From assembly GCA_051294375.1 (NCBI GenBank), contig CM119265.1, positions 24,276,247-24,340,246 on the forward strand: 64,000 nt of DNA, read 5' to 3'. This DNA is from Paraspadella gotoi (lineage: Eukaryota; Chaetognatha). Below are positions 34,438 to 45,520 of this stretch, one piece after another (position 1 is the first letter of the stretch; every line of letters begins with the position of its first letter). The position numbers and the translations under genes are program-made. Under the pieces are notes generated by a model, which saw only the letters and a list, made by a program, of their open reading frames with translations, had not been told where the DNA came from and did no database searches.

Positions 34438-36822
34438 GAGAGCAGACCGGGCGATAGCCGGTCCTGTCTCTATAATAATTCGCTTTGGCGTTCTTTGTGG
34501 CCGTAGTCGTCGTCGTCGTCTGCGTCACGCTTTTTTGCATCATGGCTTCTAAAAGTGTGATATCATAGGGAATTGAAAATTTATATATGGCTTCTAATCA
34601 TCAAGATCTTTAAATTCCCATGTTTCATATCAATATTCCTATTTGTTTTATCTGTTTATTACAAAAACAAAACCTTTTTAATTATATGTCTCTCTTCCCT
34701 CTTCTCTTTCGTTTTAATTATATGTCGCTCTCTCTCTCTCTGCTCTTTTTTTATTCAGTCACTGGCTTTCTGATTTGGTCTAAAAAACGAGTTCTGGCTC
34801 TGCAGCAGTCGTGCAGCGTCGTCCGGCCTTCTTTCTCCTCTCTCTGCTCCTCTCTCTCTCTCTGTTTAACAAAAAAAATTTATATTATAATGTTAGTAAT
34901 TAATATATATAATATTGAGGGTCTCACAATATGAAAGACGATGCCGTCAGCAGTTTAAATCCATTCTCCTCCTTTTTGTTTCTTTTTTTTTCTGTTTTTT
35001 TTCCCACTTTTCTTGGTCATGAATCATAATGGCCGCGAACCCCGAGTCCTTCAGATTGGAGGAGTCGCGCTAACTCGGGCGCCATAGGTACGTTTTATTA
35101 GAAGTAAGAGTAAAAGGGCTGTGAGCTTTCTCTCTTCTCTTTTTTTCTCCGTCGCTGCTGCATCTGATTCCAGCGGCTGTCAGGCTTTCTCTCTATCTCC
35201 TCTTTTGATTATATGGTCGATCTCTCTTTCTGTCTTTTTTTTTGTAAATAGGGGAAGCCCCCTCTCAATGGGGTGAACTCAAAAATTTAGTATGGAACCT
35301 GCTCAGAACAAAATTTTTAGGCATTTTTAAGTATACTTTCAATGTACAGAAAAATTTTTTATATGGATCATGAACCCAAAATATTTATTTTTAATCTTTA
35401 TTTATAGATAGGAAAAGAGTTTGGCCCTACTGCAGATTCGTGGAAAAATCGAGTTCAGCTCTGCGATGCGGCGGTCCAGCTTCTCTCTATCTCTCTCTCT
35501 CACTCTTTCTCTCTCTCTCTCTCTGATTTATTTTTTCTTTCTGGAATAGGGGAAGCCCCTCTCAAAGGGGTGAGTCAAAAATTTAGTTTGGGAAACAAGC
35601 TCAAAGGAAAATTTAAATACATTTTTAATTTACTTTCCAATGTACAGGAAAATTTTTAATATGACTTTATACCCAAGTATTTATTTTTTAATATTTATTT
35701 ATAGAAAGGGAAAGGAGTTCGGACCCTATTCAGATTCGTTTAAAAACGAGTTCAGCTCTGAAGCGGCTGTCCAGCGGCTGTCCAGCTTTTCTCTCTCTCT
35801 CCTCTCTGTGTCTCTCGTCTCTTTGTCTCTTGCTCTCTGGTCTCTGAGTGTCTCTCTCATCCTCTTTCTCTCTCTCTGATCTCTTTCTCTGTGACCGACT
35901 CTCTTGCGGTGATCGTTAGCGTTTTGTCGGGAGACCAAATTTTGATTATTTTTTTTCTCCTTCTAAAACTATTATTATCTGCCATGTTATTCTCGCGCTT
36001 ATTTTCTCAATGAAACAGAAAATCCCAAGATTTAATCCGAGTTTTTGTCGTTGGATTTAATTTTAGGCGGCTCTGAGATTTGGTCAGAATATGTTATGTT
36101 TGGTGAACAGAAGTTCGTTTACACTCATAGGCTCTCTATTCTCTGCTCTCTCATACCGCGTTTGTTTTATTATACGATGATGACTCAGTTCGCGTCAAAT
36201 GAATGATATCATCTGCATCAGCATGAATCAATATTATCGCATCAAATCATGCATCAATTTTTGGTTATGCATCGGCATGAAAATTATTGGTTATCATCGC
36301 AATTAATTAAATTAGCTATTACATCCAATCAAATTTACAAAAATCTCAATTTACTATTGACAATCAATAAATCAATTACTATTGATATCAAATCAGTTCA
36401 TCAATCACTATGGTTATCATCAGCGATCAATGATGATTATCATAAACGTCAAATGAAATGCTTATCATTATATTCAGTGTATAATTATCATCGTACCATA
36501 GTCGGGCGAACTCGCTCGCACTTCTCTTCTAATACATGCGTCTCCTCAAAAAATAAAAAACAAATTTCTATCTTTTTTATTTGCCGGTTTATGTTTAATA
36601 AAGCTAAAATCAGAACAATGTCTAGTTATTAAGTTCATTACGTTAGGCAGTGAATGTGTATTTTATTTTCTTTTATATATACGATTCAAGGTATTTTTTG
36701 TGGTTTGAATTTCACATCAATTAAATGATCTTACTAGCAGTATGCAAAATTAGATTATAGTACTGTTTTTCTTAATTTTTTTTGAGTAGTAAGGGTCTGT
36801 CGAGATCCTTAATAGCGATTTT
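34438..36822. mobile_element. ~2.4-kb insertion interrupting inverted block A/B
   Basis: Left of 34437 the sequence matches A1 read backwards to about 6705; right of 36823 the match resumes at about 6715. The 2.4 kb between is absent from A1 and A4. Both flanks carry an A(T)6-8 run, which may be a target duplication. The ends show a loosely inverted CAGACC (34447 and, reversed, 36799). Inside are a 300-bp tandem repeat (35244-35830), CT tracts and an ATCA-rich stretch (36180-36480). No transposase is seen. Confidence is moderate because this region is error-rich. Confidence 0.45.
35244..35830. repeat. Tandem repeat, unit ~300 bp, two copies plus fragments
   Basis: Each unit opens with ATAGGGGAAGCCCC(C)TCTCAA and GGGGTGA, passes TTTAGT(A/T)TGG, CAATGTACAG(G)AAAA and TATTTATTTTTAAT, and ends with CGAGTTCAGCTCTG(C/A) and a CT tract. 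A partial unit end (GAGTTCTGGCTCTGCAGC) lies at 34790. GGGGAAGCCCC is a small inverted repeat. Confidence 0.8.
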
Positions 36823-37815
36823 AAAGATTTTTTTTTACCGGATCTTTCTGCCGCTCCTACCATTGTCACACGCTGTTGCTCTTGAATCTCTAAAATATAA
36901 CCTCGGACTGCGAGTTGCTACCCCTTGCGCCCTGCCCCGAAGGCATTTTGTTTGTACCTTTTCTCTCTCAATCAGCGTCTCCTCCTCTCGTCTCTGGTCG
37001 TCGACTCTGTCCTTTCTACTTTTCTATAATCTCTCGTCTGTTACTCTTCTGAATCATTACTGTTTCGCGGTATCCTAACTTTTGTCTCTTCCCGTATCAG
37101 TTTTCCATGCTTCCATCTCTTCCCCACTCTAGCTTCTAACCAGCCTCTTTCCCCAGGCTCCTCTCTCCTCTCTCCCATTCAACAAATTTTCTTGGCCTTT
37201 TCTCACCACCCTCTCTCGCTCTCTTCTTCTCCAAATTCTCTACTCTTCTTCTCTCACTCTCTCTCTCTCTCCTTCTTTCTCTTCTCTCTGCTCGGTCGCT
37301 CTCTCGGTCTCAATGCTCTCTCATAGCTTCTTCGTCCTTTCTTTTCTCCCCCATCCACGTCTCGTACTCCGATCTACCTTTCTTTCTTCCACACGACCTA
37401 TTATGCTCTTCCCAGTCAACTGCCTCTCTCTCCTATCTCTCTCATTCATCATTTTTCCTTGTGAGAGACGGCGTTTTCTCCTCGGAGTTGTGACGAAATC
37501 ATAAAATCTTGGGTGAGGCGCGGAGCAGCGCGGCATAACGGAGGCAGAGGGCAAACGGCTATGTACGTGCGAGATGATCCAGGCGCGTAAAGACGGGCAG
37601 CGTATGAACGGGCGCGTAGACGGGCGCGTGGACAGCAGTTAATGTAAGTGAAGGTACGGCGGGATTCGCCTCACTGTCTTGATCAGAGGGCGTCTGATGG
37701 TTTTATGTCACCGGTCGATTACAGGTTTTGTCACCATTGCGCAAGAATATTGTCAGAAACGTTATGGGCAGATGAGATTAGTCTGAACTGAAAATAAAAA
37801 TACTATGGCAGAGTG
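36823..37815 (-). repeat. Repeat block A, copy A3 (noisy, inverted, partial)
   Basis: Reverse-complementary match to about 6720-5990 of A1, with frequent inserted bases. It ends at GTGTGTAATTGGATCC, and A4 starts again at the position equivalent to 6710, so A3 and A4 overlap as a tandem pair. Confidence 0.75.
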
Positions 37816-37819
37816 TGTA

Positions 37820-39200
37820 ATTGGATCCTTTTTTTTACCTCTTTCTGCCTCCTACCCACCTCTCTCTTATCTCTAAATATTACCCTGCGAGTTCTACCCT
37901 GCTCCCTGCCGCATTTTTTACTTTTCTCTTCTCACCTCTCTCTCGTCTCTCGTCTCTCCTTTCTATTTCTATATCTCTCGTCTTTACCTCTGNNNNNNNN
38001 NNNNNNNNNNNNNNNNNNNNNNNNNNNNNNNNNNNNNNNNNNNNNNNNNNNNNNNNNNNNNNNNNNNNNNNNNNNNNNNNNNNNNNNNNNNNNNNNNNNN
38101 NNNNNNNNNNNNNNNNNNNNNNNNNNNNNNNNNNNNNNNNNNNNNNNNNNNNNNNNNNNNNNNNNNNNNNNNNNNNNNNNNNNNNNNNNNNNNNNNNNNN
38201 NNNNNNNNNNNNNNNNNNNNNNNNNNNNNNNNNNNNNNNNACCTATCTTCTACCTCTCTATCCCCAAGCACCTCTCTCTCCTATCTCTCTCATTCATCAA
38301 TTTTCCTTTGACCGTTTTCTCCTCGAGTTGTGACGAAATCATAAATCTTGATTGAGGCCGCGGCAAACGGAGGCAGAGGCACGCGGTTTTGGCGCGTAAA
38401 CGGGCGCGTAGACGGGCGCGTAGACGGGCGCGTGGACGGTTATGAAGTTAAGACGGGATCGCCCACTCTTGATCAGAAGGGCGCTAGGTTTGTCACACAA
38501 ATNNNNNNNNNNAAACGTTATGCAGAGAGATTTCTGACTGAATAAAAAATATGCAGAGTTGTGTATGTGGGATTCGTTCCCGGCGCACTAACGGGCACGC
38601 AAATTGACGCGTAATTAGTCCCGTTGTTCGGCGCGTATATCAGCCCTTAGATCGGCGCTTAGATTAGCTCCTAGATCGGTTCTTAGATTGGTACTTAGTT
38701 TAGCTCCAAGATCGGCGCTTAGATTGGCGCTAGATTAGCTCCAAGATCGGCGCTTGGATTAGCTCGAAGATCGGCACTTAGATTAGCTCCNNNNNNNNNN
38801 GCTTAGATTAGCTCCAAGATCGGCGCTTAGATCGGCGCAGAGAGAAGTAAGCCAAGGCAAGCATCACTGAGAAAGGAAAAGGTCAGGGCGCAGGCAGCGG
38901 AAAGCTAAGAGAGAGGATAACTCACGAAGCTGCGCACGAGACGAGGTAAGCTTAAAGGTGGCACAAGGGAAGTCAGGGAGGGATGGGTAGAAGGTGAGGA
39001 AAATGGAGAGGGAATCACGTTAAGAAGCGCGTTAGAATGGATTCACAGTCATTTTTAAAAAAACCTAAATTAATGTTTATTATATTATATTATTACAGAA
39101 TTTTTAAGAGCTTAGATGCAGCCTGCAGGTATTAGTGTGTTTAACTGGGAGAGTGAGTTAGACAAGAAAGAGAGAGAGAAAAAGTAAGAGAGAGAGAGAA

Positions 39201-39245
<45 letters not shown>

Positions 39246-39650
39246 GCGCGACAGAGAGAAATAAAAAGAGAGAGTGACACTGTATTTAAGAATGATAGAG
39301 AGAGAGAGAGAGAGAGAGAGCGAAAGGTAAAGTGAGCTGAGGAAATTGAAAGTCTTAAACGATTCTTTGCTTATTGCTCCGAATAGAAAATACCACTTGC
39401 AACTTTGAAATGTCGTCAGAGTAATTGAAGTCTCCGCCTTTCGTTCCCGTCGAGGATTTAAAATTATTGGATTTTGCTTCCCGTCCGCTCGATGCAACGG
39501 CGCGCCGAGGAAAGAAAATATATCGCTTTAAAATTCAAACCGATTTACATAAAACCCCCGTTTGCCAAGTAATATAAAATTTCACATTAAATCGCGAACT
39601 GTTTAATCTTGACCGTGGGACTTGGGATTTTTTTTTTCTGCCGTCATTGC
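37820..39650 (-). repeat. Repeat block A, copy A4 (clean, inverted)
   Basis: Reverse complement of about 6700-4610, with gaps at 37994-38240, 38503-38512 and 38791-38800. It carries the GGGCGCGTAGAC minisatellite (38398-38440), the inverted 24-bp satellite (38625-38850) and GA tracts (39165-39320). It stops at a poly-T/TGGGACTTGGG boundary and passes into H2. In A1 the same boundary leads instead into the promoter side of the CaaX gene. Confidence 0.85.
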
Positions 39651-40620
39651 CATCAAAGATATGGAATCGGAATCAAATCGGAATCGAATCGAATCAGTGA
39701 CTCGGGTGAAATAAACCAAGGACTCGGTGGTTGGATGAATCACCATCGGAACTGACCAATGAGAAGAAGGGCTTCATGCCATCGGGAACGAGAGCCCGTG
39801 TTGATGATCCGATGGTACTGTATAAATATTGAGCGTCTTTGTATTGGTTCCATTCTGTCTCACACCGTTCTTCGTATATATTATCTGAGAATAAAATCCA
39901 CTTTGGTTTCATGTTGAAATCTCTGTCTACATACTTAAATGTGGCGGCAGTGGTGGGATTCGAACCCACGCCTACTACTTACCTAAATGTTTCTCTGCGC
40001 AATCGCCATCGCGTATTGCACAAACAATTGCAGACGCGAGACTTCGGTATTAAAGAATAGTCATCTTGAACGCCATTCACAAACCACCGCAGACCTCAGT
40101 GGTTCACCGTTATCCTTTTTTTAGCCATCAACGAGCGATATACGCCATTCACGCCACTGCCATTTCACGATTCCATCTATCACCATCTCTCTCCCACCCC
40201 AACCCTCTCTTCCCCTACACCTCCGCCGATCATAAGCCGGCAACTGCCTCGTTTTCATAACAAATGATCCAGAATCGGTCCGTGATTGAGAGTCCGTCCG
40301 GTCCGGTGCGGTCCGGTCCGGTCCGATCGTTAAACGCGCGATCTGAGTCGTGAATCAGTCGAGCGTGAGCGCGGACCCCAAGTGAAGACCGCGAGAAGTT
40401 CACTCGAGCGTGAACGATTTTTTTTTTTGATGAGCGTGATGAGAGGCCACTCCGGTGTTAAGAGATAAGTATTGATATAAAATAACTTAAGGGTTAAAGA
40501 TGAGACGGGATTTTAAAGGCACTTTTTTGAAATTAGTATATAACCGTTAACCAAATATAAAAATATTCATTCAATCAATAAACAAGCTTTTGAGATCCTG
40601 TCTTTGGCCTTATCATAAAT
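39610..40620 (-). repeat. Repeat block H, copy H2 (cleaner)
   Basis: Reverse-complementary partner of H1 (30310-31450). It includes a GGAATCGAATCGAATC-type run (39668-39690), AATAAAATCCACTTTGG, the tRNA-like piece, and a (GGTCC)n-like run (40295-40325). No ORF is shared by both copies. Confidence 0.8.
39941..39975 (-). other. tRNA 3'-half-like sequence (T-arm plus acceptor strand)
   Basis: The minus strand reads GGCGTGGGTTCGAATCCCAC followed by CACTGCC, a G and CCA. That is a perfect 5-bp T-stem, the TTCGAAT loop, a seven-base acceptor strand, a discriminator and a CCA-like end. The matching 5' acceptor strand (GGCAGTG) and a D-arm are not found within 100 bases upstream, so this is a fragment, probably inside a tRNA-derived element, not a tRNA gene. 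Confidence 0.4.
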
Positions 40621-41444
40621 AACACAAAAAAAACATACACCCACACACAAAACAACCTCAAATGACGAAAAAAAATTTGAACGAAGTCGCACTAATCGAG
40701 AGTCCGAGAAATTTTTCAGGTTCCTATTTTCCGCTTAAAACAGTTGGTCTAGTTTCTCTTTTATCTTGTGCCATGTGGTCGATCGACCAACCGACGAGGC
40801 CCGAAACTGGTTCTCATTTCCTCTCGTCTCGACTTTCATAACCGCGATGACTGGAATAACATATTTAACAAAGAAAATTTAAAAATTAGAAATTGTTGCC
40901 GCCGACAGAGTTAATTAATCTGTATTATAAAAAGAATCAATTAGTAGCTCAGTTTTGCTGCCGATCGGTGCGTGAAACAACCCCGTTAATCGATGTTTCT
41001 CCTCATTTCCCTTAAATACATTTAAAATATTGAATACAATATAAAATCACGTAATTCTTTTTTCCTTTCAAACAAAAGCTAATAAGTTCAAATTATCTAT
41101 TTCTATATGAATTATCATACTATTTTCTTCCTAGCTAACGAGGAAAATTGAAAAACAATGATATTCAATAAACCACACTCCCAGTAAATAAAAATTAATA
41201 TCACGTTTCCCTTTTGTCTTCTCTTTTTACCTCCCCTTTTTCCAGGAGAATTCGTTCTCAACAGATGTCGCTCCGCGCGACAAGAGATCGTGATCGGCGA
41301 GGAAAACACATTGGCACATGATGTCGTTCCCTCAGCGGGCATGCTGGCACGGATCACGAGAAGCGCCTCTCTCCTGCCGCCGTGAATCCACCCGTGGCCA
41401 GCCCGCCGTCGAGCTCATGCAGCCGGAGGTGGACGGTCAGTTGT

Positions 41445-44045
41445 GCGAACATACGGCGCGGACACTATATAGAGCTTCAGTAGGGTGGATGACGGAAAAT
41501 AATTCACAGCCTCTGCTATCGCCACCAACACGACTACACTATGTGAGCTTAGTAGGGCGGTGGATGCACGAAAAAATATCACAGCGGCCTCGCTATCCGA
41601 AGCCCAGAACGACTACACTATATTGAGCTTAGTAGGGTGGATGACGGAAAATATCACAGAGCGCTAAGACCTACATCCAATGCTACTTCCCGAGCACAAA
41701 TGTGCAACTGGCATACCACATATTATAAAGTGAGCAATATAGTATAAAGAAGGAAATCATTAGATGAGAAGAATAAGAGGAACGCACAAATTAAAGAAAA
41801 TATCATATGTTAAATTCTGAAACACATCGCAAGACCTATATTCGTGACAAGCAACAACCACGACATGTTACTGTAATTACCCCACCATCCACAAGCGCCA
41901 ATCAACCTATTTTAAATAATTATTTTCTTAAACTAATTATGAATAACAGCTTACACTTCATATTAGTACTAAGCAGTTGCTAGTTATCTGACGCGTGTGA
42001 GATATAAATCAATAACACACAAGAATAAGGACCTCCAACTTAATCAGTGAGCACCAAAGTAACAACGCAGCCTAACCATTATGATTAGCTCTCCTTGAAA
42101 GAATACAAGGTCCTTGCACCGTAGTAGGATATGACGAGAGAGCAGGAGATTCCGACCTATCTCACAGCGGCCTCGCAATAATATCGGAGCGAAATCAGTA
42201 AACGACTACTACGTATCCATGCAGCTTAGTAGGGCCTGGATGCAGCGGTGAGCAGAAAGAAATATCACCAGCGGACCGCCAGAGTTCGACAACGGCTATC
42301 GATCTGCTCAGAGTACGTTTCCTCATTATCCTATCTAAATCTTCTATACAAAACGTAAATTATTTAAGAAATGAGTCCCTGTGTAGGTAGAGGGTGCCAA
42401 AGAAATATAGACGAGAAGCAAGACAACATAATAGCCCGTAAACCAGAAGGTCGCCTCATGCCCGCTATCCGAAGCCAAGACAGGAAATCTTAAATGCACG
42501 TTTCTTACACTAAGCTTATCGTTAGACTTGCCAATTAGTTATGGTGTAGAGAAGTACTCCACCGCAGGACACCAGACTAATCTACCTTAGATTGGCGTGC
42601 CCTCAGCCATTATCATTGATAGTCTCAAGACAACGAGGCCGCGTCGTGACTCTACCTATTTATGTGTAATTTCCCGCTATGCCCAATGCTATGGAGTGAG
42701 TTCATCGTATGAGCCAGGTGAAATAACTATCACGCCGTTTGTGCCTGCCTCTCTCCTTATCCTCCAGCCGAAGAGCGGACGAGCTAAGCGTAACCACAGC
42801 AGATCGCCATAGAGGCTCGGACAGTAGGGCTCTGAACGGATCCGAGCGGGAACAATACCAAGCGTTCGCCTCGGCCCTAGTGCTATGCGCAGGGAACCGA
42901 CTGTACACGCTCGATCATCGAGGACTTAGGAACCGGCCGTGGATGACGCGACAAAGTGCCAGCGAGCGGCCTTGGTCTGAGTGACTCGTCGAGACATTAA
43001 TGGCAGAAGAAAAGAGGAACAGAAGAGAAGAGAAGAAAAACTGACACTGAGTATCGAGATTATGAGAAGGTGATGACGGACAGGAGAGAAGATATCACAG
43101 CATAAGAGAACCTCGACTATCGAGCCAAGAACGCAGCGTAACACGAGAAGATATATGAGCACCTTTAGTAGGGTGGCATGACGGAAATATCACGAGGGCC
43201 TCGCTATCGAGCCAGCAACGACTACACTATATGGCCAGCTTAGTAGTGGTGGATACGGAAAAATATCACAGCGGCCTCGCTATCGAGCCAGAACGCACCT
43301 ACACTATATGAGCTTAGTAGGGTGGGTAAATGACGGAAAATTATCACAGGCCTCGCTTATCGAGCCAGAACGACTACACTATATGACGCTTAAGTAGGAG
43401 TGGATGACGGAAGAATCATCACAAGCGCCTCGCTATCGAGCCAGAACGACTACACTATATGAGCTTAGTAGGGTGGATGACGCGAAAATATCACAGGGCC
43501 TCGCTATCGAGCCAAGAACGCACTACCACTATATGAGCTTAGTAGGGGGATGCCACGGAAAATATCCACAGCGGCCTCGCCTATCGAGCCAGAACGACAT
43601 ACACTATATGAGCTTAGTAGGCGTGGATGACGGAAAATATCACAGGCCTCCCTATCGAGCCAGCAACGACTACCACTATATGAGCTTAGTAGGGCTGGAT
43701 GACGGAAATATCACAGGCGCCTTGTATTTGAGCCCAGAACGACTACACTATATGAGCTAGTTAGGTACCGGGATGACCGCGGAAATAATATCACCAGGCC
43801 TCGCTATCGAGCCAAAGAACGACTACACTATATGATGCTTCAGTAGGGCTGGATGACGGAAAATACTCCACAGCGCGCCTCGCTATCGAGCCAGAATGAC
43901 TACACTATATGAGCCTTAGCCTAGCGGTGGATGACCGGAAAATATCACCAGGCCTCGCTATCGAGCCAGAACGAACTAAAACACTATGAGTGAGCTTAGC
44001 TAGGGTGGGATGACGCGAAAATTATCACAGGGCCTCACTATCGCA
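41445..44045. repeat. ~70-bp tandem array, absent from the sister copy
   Basis: The unit contains GAGCTTAGTAGGGTGGATGA, CGGAAAATATCACAG, GCCTCGCTATCGAGCCAGAA and CGACTACACTATAT. Three units lie at 41450-41680 and about twelve at 43140-44045, with unit spacing drifting from about 65 to 80 because of scattered inserted or missing bases. The middle (41690-43130) has lost the repeat apart from a mangled unit near 42160-42250. Open frames in it are by-products. Confidence 0.9.
41690..43130. other. Disordered, balanced-composition stretch inside the array
   Basis: Unlike everything around it, this 1.4 kb has near-equal base use, no microsatellite and no clear repeat, and it is open in several frames at once (42597-42984). 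Isolated fragments of the 70-bp unit occur at 42160-42250. It may be low-quality raw-read sequence; a foreign insertion is the alternative. Confidence 0.5.
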
Positions 44046-44948
44046 TTCGTTTGGAGAGGCTGCTCTCGGCGGAACAAGGGTCAGAGTAAGTCCTGTTATA
44101 CTGCTTAATGCGTGAAGGAAGCACAATGGTTATCAAGAGGACGGTCATAAAGTATTTCATCAATATTATGTGACTTTGGTGTAACTAAGAAGCATTGAAC
44201 GATTGAAAATTTTAATGTCTTCAAACAAAAGCTGAGGCGTCACTTACCCATTTTTTTGCTCGGCTGTTGTGTCTACGTTGCCCCGTTCCTTTTATTTTAC
44301 GAAAGAGAGCCACTACTTTAGATATATTATTGCTTAGAATATTTCTAAAAACATTTCTTTTTAAACGATTCTGAAAAAATTGTCATCTAGTTACCCCTCA
44401 CTAATATCTATACCTAATGACGTAGTTTATCGAATACTGAATAGTAAAAAACACAAAGAGAAAACAACAAAAAATGCGACCGAAGATTAGAGATCTGCTC
44501 ACTCACATCCTAAAATTACAATCTACAATTCCTGAAATTACTGAATTCTAAACTATCGAATCTAAATCCGAAACTAAATCTGCAAACTAAATCAGAATCT
44601 TGAATGTAAATCCTAAATCCTAAATCATAATCCAAATCTGCCAATCTACACAAATCCCTTGAAATCTACAAATCAGAATCTTACTGTAAATCTAAAAATC
44701 CGCCCTCCCGAAATCCATTCTTGTCCTTTTTCACGCGACACAAGCAGTCACTCGACCTTTTAATGCCTCACCACGAGATCACGTGACTATGATCGTCCAT
44801 ACAAAATAAAATCTATGACCCGCACGTCCACACTTATTACACGGCCTGNNNNNNNNNNNNNNNNNNNNNNNNNNNNNNNNNNNNNNNNNNNNNNNNNNNN
44901 NNNNNNNNNNNNNNNNNNNNNNNNNNNNNNNNNNNNNNNNNNNNNNNN

Positions 44949-45300
44949 CAAAAAAAAAAATTGTTTTTAAAAATCAAACATCAAATGGAGTGAACGATGA
45001 GGATATCGAATAAAACTATCATTTTTAGATGTGGCGAAACAAGTTTCGTTTCTTAGACTCTGGATTCACCTTCGCAACAATTCCTTAAAAGTAGCGGGGA
45101 TAAGTGATTTTCAAAGGCGATAATTTTCCTTTTCATTCTCTTTATTTTGCGAAGTAAAAGAGGAAAGAAAATAAAGGAGAAACTGAAGATAAATCTAATT
45201 TTGACTAAAGAGTTCATAGCATCTTCCACATAGTTTCTTTTTTCTATCAATTTTTATTCTCTCCTTTCATTCTTCTTTCCTTTTTTTTCTTATTCTTCTT
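44949..45300. other. Intergenic; start duplicated (inverted) at 25070-25225
   Basis: Begins after a gap, carries the segment shared with 25070-25225, then an A/T- and TTCTT-rich stretch. No gene is seen. Confidence 0.6.
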
Positions 45301-45520
45301 TGGGTCAATTTTTTCTGCAAATTTTCCTCTTTTCTCTCGTTGTTTACTTTCCTCTTCTCTCTTCCCTCTCGGTCGACTTTTCTTTTCACTTCACCCACTG
45401 TTTTCTTCTTCAGCTTTCCCTCCCCACCTTTCCCTTTCCCACTTTACAACAACCCCCTTTCTTCGCCAATCACACACCACTAAGCCTCAGCCACCCTGAG
45501 CCCAACCCCCACCCCCAAAA

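Larger units (their letters stand above)
40600..44848 (+). repeat. Repeat block F, copy F2, split by a tandem array
   Basis: Bases 40600-41440 and 44068-44848 match F1 in direct order. Between them lies the ~70-bp array and disordered DNA (41445-44045). Bases 44510-44700 carry the AAATCTAAATC-type units also found in F1. The copy ends at the gap 44849-44948 just after CACTTATTACACGGCC, a landmark also seen at 30300-30320. Confidence 0.8.

Noticed and set aside
42597-42984. Two overlapping plus frames without low complexity
   Set aside because: Balanced-composition stretch inside a corrupted tandem array; several frames open simultaneously, so likely noise.
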